The notes under the pieces were generated by a model, which saw only the letters and a list, made by a program, of their open reading frames with translations, was not told the origin of the DNA and did no database searches. Both the position numbers and the translations under genes were made by a program. Of a DNA stretch of 64,000 nt, positions 55,683 through 64,000 are shown piece after piece. This stretch comes from an uncultured Rhizobiaceae bacterium (GTDB lineage Bacteria; Pseudomonadota; Alphaproteobacteria; Rhizobiales; Rhizobiaceae), in NCBI GenBank assembly GCA_947259295.1, contig CAMYMG010000056.1, positions 1-64,000 on the forward strand, written 5' to 3'. Numbering within the stretch: position 1 is the stretch's first letter; each line of letters begins with the position of its first letter.

Positions 55683-56435
55683 ATGGAAGAACATATTCTG
55701 GTCGCGCTGGAAGGCCCGGTGCAGATCATCCGGATAAACCGACCGGACAAGAAGAACGCCATTACCCGCGCCATGTATGCCACCATGTCGGAGGCCCTTG
55801 CGTCCGGCGACGCCGATGCTTCGGTGCGCGCTCATGTCTTCCTCGGCGTCCCCGGTGCCTTTTCGGCCGGCAACGACCTAACCGACTTCATGGCGATGGC
55901 CGTTGGGGGTGAGGGCGGCGAGGAAGTCTGGGGGTTTCTGGAGGCACTTGCCGGCGCCACCAAGCCGATTATCTCTGGCGTCGACGGCATCGCGGTCGGC
56001 ATCGGCACCACGCTCAACCTGCACTGCGACCTGACTTTCGCCACGCCGCGCACAAAATTCCACACGCCCTTCACCGATCTCGGCCTTGTTCCTGAAGCAG
56101 GGTCGAGCCTGCTTGTTCCTCACATTCTCGGCCGCCAAAAGGCGTTTGCGATGCTGGCCTTGGGCGACCCGTTCTCGGCCGAAGATGCGCTGCAAGCAGG
56201 GCTGATCTACGCCGTCGTTGAAGAAGGCGAACTGGAGGCCGAGGTGATGAAGGCGGCAAAGCTGGTTGCCTCCAAGCCTCCCGAGGCTCTCCGTATCGCA
56301 CGCGACTTGATGCTTGGCGACCGCAGTGCGCTGCTTGCCCGCATCCGGACCGAAGCCGAGCATTTCAGGGACAGGCTGCGCTCGGAAGAAGCGCGCGCCG
56401 CGCTGATGGCCTTCATGTCGCGCAAGAAGGGCTAG
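55683..56435 (+). CDS. Enoyl-CoA hydratase/isomerase family protein
   Basis: A 250-residue crotonase-fold protein. [17 protein letters not shown] and [14 protein letters not shown] form the CoA-binding and oxyanion-hole segments; [20 protein letters not shown] gives the second glycine. The [17 protein letters not shown] segment has the single glutamate seen in delta3-delta2-enoyl-CoA isomerases and PaaG rather than the two-glutamate hydratase site, so isomerase activity is plausible. ATG 55683 is chosen since upstream frame lies inside the dehydrogenase gene. The 3' end overlaps the convergent pdxH stop by 4 bp. Confidence 0.88.
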   Translation: MEEHILVALEGPVQIIRINRPDKKNAITRAMYATMSEALASGDADASVRAHVFLGVPGAFSAGNDLTDFMAMAVGGEGGEEVWGFLEALAGATKPIISGVDGIAVGIGTTLNLHCDLTFATPRTKFHTPFTDLGLVPEAGSSLLVPHILGRQKAFAMLALGDPFSAEDALQAGLIYAVVEEGELEAEVMKAAKLVASKPPEALRIARDLMLGDRSALLARIRTEAEHFRDRLRSEEARAALMAFMSRKKG

Positions 56436-57040
56436 GGATAGAGTCTCTCCGTATCCCAGCCGCCATCGGGCCGTCGGCTGAAGGCAAGCCGGTCATGCAG
56501 GCGAAACGGCCTGTCGTGCCAGAACTCCATGCTCGTCGGGACGATTCGGAAACCGGACCAGTATTCCGGCCTCGGAATGTCACCGATCGCGTAGCGGGCC
56601 GTGTATTCGGCGACGGATTTTTCCAGCGCGAAACGGCTTTCCAGCGGGCGCGATTGCTTGGAGGCCCAAGCGCCGATACGGCTGCCGGGCGGACGGGTGG
56701 CGAAATAGGCGTCCGCCTCTGCGTCGCTGACGATCTCGACATTCCCGCGAATGCGCACCTGGCGGCGCAGCGACTTCCAGTGAAAGCACATCGCCGCCTT
56801 CATGCTGCCCAGGATCTCTCGCCCCTTGGCGCTCTCGAAATTCGTGTAGAAAACAAAGCCTTGCTCGTCGAACCCCTTGAGAAGCACCATCCGGACATCG
56901 GGCATGCCATCCGGGTCGACTGTCGCAAGGGCGACGCCGTTGGGATCGTTGATCTCGCTTTTGGTCGCGTCCTCGAGCCATTCGCCGAACAGGCGAAACG
57001 GCTCCTTGCGCATGGTGAAGTCATCATTTGTTTCCGGCAT
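56432..57040 (-). CDS. pdxH: Pyridoxamine 5'-phosphate oxidase
   Basis: A 202-residue FMN enzyme. Key blocks: [20 protein letters not shown] (FMN binding), [36 protein letters not shown] and the C-terminal [20 protein letters not shown] (product site, ends RLYP). It oxidises pyridoxamine and pyridoxine phosphate to pyridoxal phosphate. ATG 57040 is preferred; an ATG five codons upstream is possible. Confidence 0.95.
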   Translation of the reverse strand: MPETNDDFTMRKEPFRLFGEWLEDATKSEINDPNGVALATVDPDGMPDVRMVLLKGFDEQGFVFYTNFESAKGREILGSMKAAMCFHWKSLRRQVRIRGNVEIVSDAEADAYFATRPPGSRIGAWASKQSRPLESRFALEKSVAEYTARYAIGDIPRPEYWSGFRIVPTSMEFWHDRPFRLHDRLAFSRRPDGGWDTERLYP

Positions 57041-57320
57041 ATCGCACCATTTCAAGGGTTATGGACTGGTGGCCGGAGGATGTCTTTCGGACCCTCGAAG
57101 CCCCTCGCCTCTCGTCGTCATGGATGAACTATCGCCGAACTGATCGCGCGGCAATGACGCTCTTTGCCTACCGCAGCGACCGCCAAGCTGAAGTGGGAAA
57201 GCGGCCCGAACAGGTGTTGGCTTGGAGCAGCGCGTCGCAAAAATGTTTCGGAACAATCGAGGGGATCGCTGGTTGGTTCACCAGCAGGGCAACTGCTGAA
57301 CAACCTAGGAAGGACGACTG

Positions 57321-57620
57321 ATGAAAACTCTTCTCGCAGCTTCAATAGCACTCATGCTTACCGGCGCATCGTTTGCGCAGACAAACAATTCGGGCTCCAC
57401 CGGCGGCTCGGGTAACGACGGCAACCCCAACTATCTCACCGGTCCCAACATCCAGCGGTTTTACCAGGACGACACGATGACGACCATGAAATCGGCGGCT
57501 GAGATGAAAGCCGAGATGGATGCCATGACAGACGAAGAACGCGCAAGCCTCGCGACGGCTTGTGAATCGAATCAGGACCCGAAGTTCGAGGAACTGTGTC
57601 TCTCCATGCGTACCAACTGA
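57321..57620 (+). CDS. Small secreted hypothetical protein
   Basis: A 99-residue protein with a signal peptide (KTLLAASIALMLTGASFAQ) and a Gly/Asn/Ser-rich start of the mature part, then an acidic helical region with the cysteines of ATACESNQDPKFEELCLS, perhaps a disulfide pair. GGAAGGA precedes the ATG. Family unknown. It is followed by a clear terminator, so it is probably monocistronic. Confidence 0.75.
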   Translation: MKTLLAASIALMLTGASFAQTNNSGSTGGSGNDGNPNYLTGPNIQRFYQDDTMTTMKSAAEMKAEMDAMTDEERASLATACESNQDPKFEELCLSMRTN

Positions 57621-57640
57621 TTACCACGAATGTTCAGGAA

Positions 57641-57667
57641 GCCGTCGGCGCAACGTCGGCGGCTTTT
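57641..57667 (+). terminator. Rho-independent terminator
   Basis: A GCCGTCG / CGGCGGC stem (one G-T wobble pair) with a 9-base loop is followed by four T residues. It lies 20 bp after the small secreted-protein stop. Confidence 0.75.
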
Positions 57668-57875
57668 CTGCGCGGTTTACGGATGCCCGCCGATCATCCG
57701 ATCAGAAAGATGGATTGGCGTGCCCCAGCAGCTTTCCCAGATGGCGGTAGACCACGGAAAGCTCGCGGGGAACCTGCCGCTAAGTCACTGAAATCGATGC
57801 CACGCAACCGCTTGTTAACTGTGTTTCGGCTATAGTCTCTGCTCGGGACAAAGTGTCTGCCGGGGAGATTGCCGA

Positions 57876-58343
57876 TTGCCGCGCGTCGCGCAAGCGTTTG
57901 GGGTGCGAATTGTGGTCGGCTGTTCGGCGCGTGCGCTGAAAGCGGCGGCCATGTGCTGCGTCGCGTTAGGGCTGCAGGCCTGCGCCTCGGGCGGCTTCAG
58001 CCTGCAAAAGGCCGAGGTCGACAGCAGTCTCTATACAGGCAACGTCCCTGACAAATCGAAGCGTGCGGCCGACCTTGAACGGGTTTCCGACGAAGCGACG
58101 ATCCGCAACGCCGTGACCTCAGCCGATATCGAAAGTCTTGCGGGTCGTTCCGTGCCATGGGTCAATTCGGACACCGGGACACGCGGCGTCATCGACGGGT
58201 TGGTCGAGTTCAAGCGGGAAGGCCTGCTCTGCCGACGCTTCAGCACCTCGCGCGAAAGCTTCGATGGCGTCTCGCTCTTCAAGGGTGAAGCTTGCATGAT
58301 CAGCCAGGGGACCTGGCGCATTCAGGAATTCGAGCCCGTCTAG
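57876..58343 (+). CDS. RT0821/Lpp0805-like surface lipoprotein
   Basis: A protein of up to 155 residues. The hydrophobic N-terminal segment ends in a lipobox (LGLQACASG), indicating a lipoprotein, and the C-terminal [20 protein letters not shown] plus [14 protein letters not shown] fits the RT0821/Lpp0805 17-kDa-antigen-like family. The TTG at 57876 is the longest start; a GTG at 57903 is possible. Function unknown; likely outer-membrane anchored. Confidence 0.7.
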   Translation: MPRVAQAFGVRIVVGCSARALKAAAMCCVALGLQACASGGFSLQKAEVDSSLYTGNVPDKSKRAADLERVSDEATIRNAVTSADIESLAGRSVPWVNSDTGTRGVIDGLVEFKREGLLCRRFSTSRESFDGVSLFKGEACMISQGTWRIQEFEPV

Positions 58344-58443
58344 GGTCGTTCTGGCGCTAAAACCTTGCCCAGGCACTGGAATTTCGTCCTGGCGGGGCGC
58401 ATATAACGGTCAGGTTTCATCCCTCATTCCGCAGGCACGAACA

Positions 58444-59349
58444 ATGCGCGATCCCTATGACGTGCTGGGCGTTGCAAAGAACGCCTCGGCAAAAGACATC
58501 AAGGCGGCTTACCGCAAGCTCGCAAAGAAGCATCATCCTGACCAGAATCCCGATGATTCGAAGGCCAAGGACCGCTTTGCTGCAGCCAACCAGGCCTATG
58601 AGATTCTCGGCGACGAGAAGACCCGCGCTGCCTTCGACCGCGGCGAGATCGACGCCGAGGGCAAGCAGAAATTCCAGGGTTTCGAGTCCGCCGGCGGCGG
58701 AGACCCCTTTGCCGGCTTCCGCAGGCAGCAGGCCGGTCCCGGCGGCGGTCGCTTCGAGTTTCGCAGCGGCGGCTCCGATCCGTTCGGCGGCGCGGCGGGC
58801 GACATTTTCGGTGATATCTTCGGCCAGGCATTCTCCCAGCATCCGGGCGGTCGGCGCGCTCCGGCGGGGGCTGACATCAGTGTCACGCTCGACGTCACCA
58901 TCGAAGAGGTTGCCACCGCCCCGAAAGTCACGGCGATGTTTCCCGATGGCCGCAAGATTTCGGTCAAGCTTCCGACCTATGTCGAGGATGGCCAGACCAT
59001 CCGCCTGAAGGGCCAGGGCGAGCAGGGTCTCGGACAACCCGGCGACGCGCTGGTCAAGATCCGGTTCCGCAGGCACCCGCGCTATCGCGTCGAGGGCCGC
59101 GACCTGCATGTCGACCTGCCGGTGCCGTTGAAGGACGCCGTCCTTGGCGCCAAGCTGGCGGTGGAAACGCCGACCGGCCGCCTTGCCGTCAACGTCCCCG
59201 CCTGGTCGAGTTCGGACAAGGTGCTGCGGCTAAAGGGCAAGGGCCTGCCCACCAAGACGGGCGGCCACGGCAATCTCTACGTCCATGTCCGGCTGATGCT
59301 TCCCGAGCAGGTCGACCCGGAACTCGAGCACCTCATGCGCAAGGCCTGA
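58444..59349 (+). CDS. DnaJ-class co-chaperone without zinc finger (CbpA type)
   Basis: A 301-residue J-domain protein. [20 protein letters not shown] opens the J-domain, with the HPD motif in KKHHPDQNP; a Gly/Phe-rich linker (about 80-140) leads to the DnaJ C-terminal substrate-binding domains ([40 protein letters not shown]). The Cys-rich zinc-finger of DnaJ is missing, so it is CbpA/type-B rather than DnaJ itself. It would stimulate the ATPase of an Hsp70. Confidence 0.9.
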   Translation: MRDPYDVLGVAKNASAKDIKAAYRKLAKKHHPDQNPDDSKAKDRFAAANQAYEILGDEKTRAAFDRGEIDAEGKQKFQGFESAGGGDPFAGFRRQQAGPGGGRFEFRSGGSDPFGGAAGDIFGDIFGQAFSQHPGGRRAPAGADISVTLDVTIEEVATAPKVTAMFPDGRKISVKLPTYVEDGQTIRLKGQGEQGLGQPGDALVKIRFRRHPRYRVEGRDLHVDLPVPLKDAVLGAKLAVETPTGRLAVNVPAWSSSDKVLRLKGKGLPTKTGGHGNLYVHVRLMLPEQVDPELEHLMRKA

Positions 59350-59461
59350 TTCCCTGTCAGGCGGGCACGATAAAGCAGCCGCGCTGGCGTATCGCGCTTG
59401 AAGGCGTGGTGTGCCTGTGCGATAGGCACTTCACCGGATTTCTACAGTGAAGGAGAGGCGA

Positions 59462-60280
59462 ATGGCGGTTGGTCAGGGCCTGATGGCAGGTAAGCGCGGC
59501 CTTATTCTCGGCGTTGCCAACAACCGTTCGATCGCCTGGGGGATCGCCAAGTCGTGCGCCGACCAGGGCGCGGAACTGTCGCTCACCTACCAGGGCGACG
59601 CATTCCGCAAGCGGGTCGAGCCGCTCGCCGCCGAGCTCGGCGCGCACATCGCCGGCCATTGCGACGTGACCGATCCCGAAAGTCTGGACGCCGTCTTCGA
59701 TTCGGTCGCCAAGCAGTGGGGCAAGATCGACTTCCTCGTCCACGCCATCGCCTTCTCCGACAAGGACGAACTGACCGGCCGCTACATAGAGACGACGCGC
59801 GACAACTTCCTGCGCACCATGGACATCTCGGTCTACTCGTTCACCACTGTCGCCAAGCGCGCTGAACCGTTGATGACCGACGGCGGCTCGATGCTGACAT
59901 TAACCTATTACGGCGCCGAGAAGGTCATGCCGCACTACAACGTCATGGGTGTCGCCAAGGCCGCACTCGAGGCCAGCGTTCGCTATCTGGCAGTCGATCT
60001 CGGCCAGAACAATATCCGCGTCAACGCCATCTCGGCAGGGCCGGTCAAGACGCTTGCCGCCTCGGGAATTGGCGATTTCCGCTACATTCTGAAGTGGAAC
60101 GAGCTGAATTCGCCGCTGAAGAAGACGGTCACGCCGGAAGAAGTCGGCGATTCGGGCATGTACTTCCTCTCCGATCTGTCGCGCGGCGTTACGGGCGAGA
60201 TCCATCACGTTGATGCCGGCTACCACGTCGTCGGCATGAAGGGGCTGAACGTGCCCGACATGTCCACCGTCCGCGACTGA
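59462..60280 (+). CDS. fabI: Enoyl-[acyl-carrier-protein] reductase (NADH)
   Basis: A 272-residue short-chain-dehydrogenase-type reductase. GKRGLILGVANNRSIAWGIA is the FabI-specific nucleotide motif; the active-site Tyr-x6-Lys lies in EKVMPHYNVMGVAKAALEAS; NNIRVNAISAGPVKTLAASG follows. It completes each cycle of fatty-acid elongation and is the usual target of triclosan. ATG 59462 is selected because AGGAG lies 7 bases upstream and the shorter protein has the expected N-terminus. No fabB or other fab genes are adjacent. Confidence 0.95.
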   Translation: MAVGQGLMAGKRGLILGVANNRSIAWGIAKSCADQGAELSLTYQGDAFRKRVEPLAAELGAHIAGHCDVTDPESLDAVFDSVAKQWGKIDFLVHAIAFSDKDELTGRYIETTRDNFLRTMDISVYSFTTVAKRAEPLMTDGGSMLTLTYYGAEKVMPHYNVMGVAKAALEASVRYLAVDLGQNNIRVNAISAGPVKTLAASGIGDFRYILKWNELNSPLKKTVTPEEVGDSGMYFLSDLSRGVTGEIHHVDAGYHVVGMKGLNVPDMSTVRD

Positions 60281-60327
60281 CGTTTCGCCTGAAGCCATCG
60301 CGACAGACAGCGGAAGCACCCGCCGCC

Positions 60328-60915
60328 ATGTTTCCACTCGTCTATTTCGTCAGACATGGACAGACCGACTGGAACGCCGAATACCGGCTCCAGGGGCAGG
60401 CCGATACCGACCTCAACGGGGTTGGGCGGGCCCAGGCAGACCGCAACGGTCGCCGTCTCGCGCAACTGATTCCGGAACCGTCCGGCTTCGACTTCGTGGC
60501 GAGCCCGCTGCGGCGCACGCGCGAGACGATGGAGCGCATCCGCATTGCCATGGGGTTGCCCCAGAACGGCTATCGCACCGACCAGCGCCTCGTCGAGATT
60601 CATTTTGGCGACTGGCAGGGATCGACATTTGCCGAGCTAGAGCAACGTCAGCCCGGATGCACGGCAGCGCGGCACGACAACAAATGGAGTTTCGTGCCGC
60701 CGGGGGCGGGTGCGGAAAGCTATGCAATCCTGCTTGAGCGGATCCGGCCTTGGTTGCAGGCGCTCGACCAGCCTACCGTCTGCGTCACCCACGGCGGCAT
60801 CATCCGCACGCTCTTTCGCATGATCGACGATATGCCGGAGAACGAAGCCGCGGCACTCGAGATCGTGCAGGACCGCGTCCTGAGGCTCGAAAAGTCCAGA
60901 CTCGAATGGCTCTAG
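60328..60915 (+). CDS. Histidine phosphatase family protein
   Basis: A 195-residue enzyme of the phosphoglycerate-mutase-like superfamily: the phosphohistidine motif is YFVRHGQTDWNAEYRLQGQ (near residue 10), SPLRRTRETMERI gives the second arginine and CVTHGGIIRTLF the second histidine. Substrate is not predictable from sequence; homologues act as phosphoglycerate mutases, alpha-ribazole phosphatases or broad phosphatases. It is 47 bp downstream of fabI and may be co-transcribed. Confidence 0.9.
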   Translation: MFPLVYFVRHGQTDWNAEYRLQGQADTDLNGVGRAQADRNGRRLAQLIPEPSGFDFVASPLRRTRETMERIRIAMGLPQNGYRTDQRLVEIHFGDWQGSTFAELEQRQPGCTAARHDNKWSFVPPGAGAESYAILLERIRPWLQALDQPTVCVTHGGIIRTLFRMIDDMPENEAAALEIVQDRVLRLEKSRLEWL

Positions 60916-60927
60916 CGGCGCTGCCTG

Positions 60928-61176
60928 CTATTCCGACAGTTCCATGTCGGTGATCAAGTTGACATCGCCTACTTTGTCGTAGGCGAGCAGGATGTCCATG
61001 CCTTCCTGAATGGCGTCGACGTCGAATTCGCCGGGCAGCTTGTAGAGCTTTCCGTTGTCCAGCGTGATCGTCAGGTTCTCCCGGTCGATCGCCTTGATGT
61101 GGCCCTCGGCCTCGGCGGCAAACGCGGCGGTCGCCATCATTGTCGTGGCTGCAAGGACGCCAATAAGCATACGCAT
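60928..61176 (-). CDS. DUF1344 family small periplasmic protein
   Basis: An 82-residue exported protein (MRMLIGVLAATTMMATAAFA signal peptide) with the DUF1344 core EGHIKAIDRENLTITLDNGK followed by KLPGEFDVDAIQEGMDILLA. The family is common in Rhizobiales; its function is unknown. Convergent with the histidine phosphatase gene. Confidence 0.85.
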   Translation of the reverse strand: MRMLIGVLAATTMMATAAFAAEAEGHIKAIDRENLTITLDNGKLYKLPGEFDVDAIQEGMDILLAYDKVGDVNLITDMELSE

Positions 61177-61359
61177 CGTGGACCTCTTCTCCCAGCGCGC
61201 CGCTACCGAAGCAGCGGGGATAGTTCGCGGATCGAAGAGTGCAGAAACAACCCGAATGTGTCAAAACTAAATCGCAACCGCGGATGGTTTGACCCCTGCA
61301 AAAAACGCCAATAGAAGGCACGCATGAGCCGGCTCCATTGCCGGAAGGGGCTGGTTTCG

Positions 61360-62460
61360 ATGTCGCACAACACGTTCGGCCATCTTTTTCGCGTCACGAC
61401 CTGGGGCGAGAGCCACGGCGCGGCACTTGGCTGCGTGGTCGACGGCTGCCCGCCCGGCATCCGCTTCACGCAGGCCGAAATCCAGGCCGAACTCGACAAG
61501 CGCCGGCCAGGTCAGTCGCGTTTCGTTACGCAGCGCCGCGAACCTGATGAGGTGAAGGTCCTGTCCGGCTTCCTCATGGATGAGGACGGCGAGACCATGG
61601 TCACCACTGGCACGCCGGTCTCGATGATGATCGAGAATGTTGACCAGCGCTCCAAGGACTACGGCGAGATCGCCAGGCAGTATCGTCCCGGCCACGCCGA
61701 CTACACCTACGAGATGAAATACGGTCTGCGTGACCACCGCGGCGGCGGCCGTTCCTCGGCGCGCGAGACCGCAGCGCGAGTCGCCGCCGGCGCGCTAGCC
61801 CGCAAGGTGGTGCCTGGCATGGTCGTGCGCGGCGCGCTGGTGTCGATGGGTACGAAATCCATCGACCGCACCAACTGGAACTGGAATTTCGTCGGCGATG
61901 CCGAGAACCCATTCTTCACGCCGGACCCGGCCTCCGTACCCGTTTTCGCAGACTATCTCGACGGTATCCGCAAGGCCGGATCCTCCGTGGGCGCCGTCAT
62001 CGAGATCGTCGCCGAGGGTGTCCCTGCGGGGCTCGGCGCACCCATCTACGCCAAGCTCGACCAGGACATCGCTTCCGGCCTGATGTCGATCAATGCCGTC
62101 AAGGGTGTCGAGATCGGCAACGGCTTTGAGGCGGCCCATATCACCGGCGAGGAAAACGCAGACGAGATGCGCATCGGCAATGACGGCAAGCCGGTCTTCC
62201 TGTCCAACCATGCCGGCGGCATTCTGGGCGGCATCTCCACCGGCCAAGACATCGTCGCGCGCTTCGCCGTCAAGCCTACCTCCTCGATCCTGACGCCGCG
62301 GAAGTCGATCGACCGCGATGGCAAGGACGTCGATGTGCAGACCAAGGGCCGGCACGACCCCTGTGTCGGCATCCGTGCCGTGCCGATCGGCGAGGCCATG
62401 GTTGCCTGCGCCGTCGCCGACCATTATCTGCGTCACCGCGGCCAGACCGGCCGCGGCTGA
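61360..62460 (+). CDS. aroC: Chorismate synthase
   Basis: A 366-residue FMN-dependent enzyme: N-terminal [20 protein letters not shown], then [40 protein letters not shown], and C-terminal [20 protein letters not shown], all family signatures. It makes chorismate, the precursor of aromatic amino acids, folate and ubiquinone (via 4-hydroxybenzoate for UbiA). ATG 61360 follows GGAAGGGG; an in-frame ATG at 61324 would add 12 unusual residues. Confidence 0.96.
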   Translation: MSHNTFGHLFRVTTWGESHGAALGCVVDGCPPGIRFTQAEIQAELDKRRPGQSRFVTQRREPDEVKVLSGFLMDEDGETMVTTGTPVSMMIENVDQRSKDYGEIARQYRPGHADYTYEMKYGLRDHRGGGRSSARETAARVAAGALARKVVPGMVVRGALVSMGTKSIDRTNWNWNFVGDAENPFFTPDPASVPVFADYLDGIRKAGSSVGAVIEIVAEGVPAGLGAPIYAKLDQDIASGLMSINAVKGVEIGNGFEAAHITGEENADEMRIGNDGKPVFLSNHAGGILGGISTGQDIVARFAVKPTSSILTPRKSIDRDGKDVDVQTKGRHDPCVGIRAVPIGEAMVACAVADHYLRHRGQTGRG

Positions 62461-62494
62461 GCCGCACGCCACACAGACTGAACGGACCAAGCAC

Positions 62495-63595
62495 ATGTCC
62501 TACGACCAGAAGAATGTCGTCGAAGCGATCCGCGCCTTCGAGCGCGGCGAAATGGTTGTCGTGATGGACGATGACGGTCGCGAGAACGAGGGCGATCTGA
62601 TCGTCGCCGCGGTGCATTGCACGCCGGAGAAGATGGCCTTCATCGTGCGCCATACCTCCGGCATCGTCTGCACGCCCATGACGCGCGCCGATGCCAAGCG
62701 GCTCAACCTTGCGCCGATGGTGGCTGATAATGATTCGGCGCACACCACCGCCTTCACCGTCAGCGTCGACTTCAAGCACGGCACCACCACCGGCATCTCG
62801 GCCGACGACCGCACGCTGACTGTCCGCAATCTCGCCAACGGCAATGTCGGCGCCGCCGATTTCCTGCGCCCCGGCCACATCTTCCCGCTGATCGCCCGCG
62901 AGGGCGGCGTGCTGATGCGTTCCGGCCATACCGAGGCGGCCGTCGACCTGTGCAAGCTCGCCGGCCTGCCGCAGGTCGGCGTCATCTCCGAACTGGTCAA
63001 CGACGACGGCACGGTGATGCGCGGCCCGCAGGTCGCCTCCTTCGCCGAGACGCACGGCCTGAAGCAGGTGTCGGTCGCCGATCTCATCGCCTATCGCCAG
63101 CGCAAGGAAACGCTCGTCCAGCGCGTCGCCTGCTCCGACATCGACACGCCGGGCGGCAAGGCCCAGGCCTTCACCTACATGCTGCCCTGGGACACAATGC
63201 ACCATCTTGCCGTCGTCTTCGGCGACATCCGCGACGGCGAGGATGTGCCGGTGCGCTTGCACACCGAGGACGTGGTCACCGACGTGTTCGGCCAGGGCAC
63301 CTCGCTGCACGACGTCATGACCTCGATGGGTGATCGCAAGCGCGGCGTCATCGTCTATCTGCGCGAAGGCTCGGTCGGCGTTGCGCATCAGGTTCGCGCG
63401 CGTCCGGCAACCGAGGACCGGGAAGATCACGAGGAGGCGCGTCGACGCGAAAGCGAATGGCGTGAGATCGGCCTCGGCGCCCAGATACTCAAGGATCTCG
63501 GCATCACTTCGATCAGGCTGCTGGCGTCACGTGAGCGCCATTATGTCGGGCTGGAAGGCTTCGGCATCCGGATCTCCGGCACCGAGATCATCTGA
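62495..63595 (+). CDS. ribB: 3,4-Dihydroxy-2-butanone 4-phosphate synthase with degenerate RibA-like domain
   Basis: A 366-residue fusion. The N-terminal ~205 residues are a full RibB domain (EMVVVMDDDGRENEGDLIVA; HTTAFTVSVDFKHGTTTGIS; RSGHTEAAVDL). The C-terminal ~150 residues resemble GTP cyclohydrolase II, but the zinc-binding segment HSEC..GDVFGS..CDCG of true RibA is replaced by RLHTEDVVTDVFGQGTSLHD, with none of the three zinc cysteines. It should therefore lack cyclohydrolase activity. RibB makes the four-carbon precursor of riboflavin. No FMN riboswitch is seen; it follows aroC by 34 bp. Confidence 0.93.
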   Translation: MSYDQKNVVEAIRAFERGEMVVVMDDDGRENEGDLIVAAVHCTPEKMAFIVRHTSGIVCTPMTRADAKRLNLAPMVADNDSAHTTAFTVSVDFKHGTTTGISADDRTLTVRNLANGNVGAADFLRPGHIFPLIAREGGVLMRSGHTEAAVDLCKLAGLPQVGVISELVNDDGTVMRGPQVASFAETHGLKQVSVADLIAYRQRKETLVQRVACSDIDTPGGKAQAFTYMLPWDTMHHLAVVFGDIRDGEDVPVRLHTEDVVTDVFGQGTSLHDVMTSMGDRKRGVIVYLREGSVGVAHQVRARPATEDREDHEEARRRESEWREIGLGAQILKDLGITSIRLLASRERHYVGLEGFGIRISGTEII

Positions 63596-63601
63596 TATCC
63601 T

Positions 63602-63626
63602 CTGTCCCGGCCGGCCGCCGGGACAG
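63602..63626. terminator. Hairpin between convergent genes
   Basis: A perfect 9-bp stem (CTGTCCCGG / CCGGGACAG) with a 7-base loop lies between ribB and the leftward MFS gene. No T-tract follows on either strand, so it may terminate weakly or protect mRNA ends. Confidence 0.5.
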
Positions 63627-63641
63627 GTCGACTTTCATGCG

Positions 63642-64000
63642 CTACTCGGCAGGCGACACCGCCGCCGCCGGCAAGCGTCGCGCCCTTGTTGCGCCAAGCG
63701 ACCGCTGACCGGCCAGCACGATGCTGAGCGAAATCGCCCCGGCCGTGACCGATACCCAGAAGCCGTTCTGCGCGCCGTAGGTGTCGACCACCCATCCGGC
63801 AACGAACGCGCCGAGCGCCATGCCGATGCCGATACCTGTCATCACCCAGGTAACGCCTTCCGTCAGCATGGTCTCCGGCACGCGCCGCTCGATCAGCCCG
63901 AAGGCGGTGATGAAGGTCGGTGAAATTGCGACGCCGCTGACAAAGACCGCCAGGGCAAGCAGCGGCACGGTGTCGGCAAACAGCAGTGGTACGGCCAGCA
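63642..64000 (-). CDS. MFS transporter, C-terminal part (5' end cut by window)
   Basis: The last ~119 residues of a membrane transporter. The visible part has four hydrophobic helices, including LLALAVFVSGVAISPTFITA and VTWVMTGIGIGMALGAFVAG, then GFWVSVTAGAISLSIVLAGQ, followed by a short hydrophilic tail. The segment before the tail is typical of the last helices of major facilitator proteins. Frame continues off the right edge, so substrate class cannot be judged. Confidence 0.8.
   Translation of the reverse strand, partial: LAVPLLFADTVPLLALAVFVSGVAISPTFITAFGLIERRVPETMLTEGVTWVMTGIGIGMALGAFVAGWVVDTYGAQNGFWVSVTAGAISLSIVLAGQRSLGATRARRLPAAAVSPAE

Noticed and set aside
57028..57321. 97-codon plus-strand frame ending at the start of the small secreted-protein gene
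   Set aside because: No ribosome-binding site, no recognisable motif, and it begins inside the start region of the leftward pdxH gene. Probably spurious.
1..64000. CRISPR arrays, tRNA or rRNA genes, insertion sequences and phage genes
   Set aside because: No regularly spaced repeats, no cloverleaf-like sequences noticed, and no transposase or integrase frames were found on either strand.

Overview
The window is a GC-rich chromosomal segment of an alphaproteobacterium, most likely a Rhizobiales member close to Mesorhizobium or another Phyllobacteriaceae. Support: an F0 ATP synthase operon (atpI-atpB-atpE-b'-b) without the F1 genes, a SbmA/BacA transporter, BA14K, DUF1344 and DUF6101-type proteins, and a GAAC-N7-GAAC LexA box of the rhizobial type. 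The genus assignment is inference. No rRNA, tRNA, insertion sequence, phage gene or CRISPR array was seen, and coding density is high on both strands.

Region 1 (1-7.8 kb) is a catabolic island. Two paralogous FAD-dependent oxidoreductases of the phytoene-desaturase superfamily flank a cyclase-family metal hydrolase, followed by a MarR regulator and the two subunits of an indolepyruvate-ferredoxin-oxidoreductase-like enzyme. A Ca2+/H+ antiporter (7.9-9.0 kb) separates it from the next locus.

Region 2 (9.1-19.9 kb) holds a SorC-family sugar-phosphate regulator, a fused class II aldolase/short-chain dehydrogenase, a three-gene ArsR-SRPBCC-reductase cassette, and a divergent unit. That unit has a sugar-type ABC transporter on one side and methylthioribose kinase (mtnK) plus methylthioribose-1-phosphate isomerase (mtnA) on the other. 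The two arms share a perfect 29-bp palindrome built from four copies of one hexamer. Together these genes could import methylthioribose or 5-deoxyribose and split it to DHAP plus an aldehyde. This possible DHAP-shunt-like locus is the most interesting system in the window.

Region 3 (19.9-38.3 kb) is mostly housekeeping: a Spx/YffB-like protein, an MFS exporter, SbmA/BacA, a polysaccharide deacetylase, a TPR membrane protein with der, a SleB-like hydrolase, the F0 operon, rnhB, a radical SAM protein behind a LexA box, a short glycosyltransferase, BA14K, DUF1206, then a leftward run of DUF2007-trmN6-like, sppA, small membrane protein, ispE and moaB.

Region 4 (38.4-53.6 kb) carries a polyprenyl diphosphate synthase, a large TPR-LysM periplasmic protein, glyQ and glyS with small secreted-protein genes beside them, a Sua5-type tRNA modification enzyme overlapping a D-2-hydroxyacid dehydrogenase, DUF6101, ubiA, purD and a GH25 lysozyme-like protein.

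Region 5 (53.6-64 kb) has an acyl-CoA dehydrogenase/enoyl-CoA hydratase pair behind a LiuR-like palindrome, pdxH, two small exported proteins, a DnaJ-class co-chaperone, fabI, a histidine phosphatase, DUF1344, aroC, a ribB whose C-terminal RibA-like domain has lost its zinc cysteines, and the C-terminal part of an MFS transporter.

Start sites were chosen from Shine-Dalgarno sequences, overlap with neighbours and remembered family N-termini. No database search was possible, so product names rest on recognised motifs and context.
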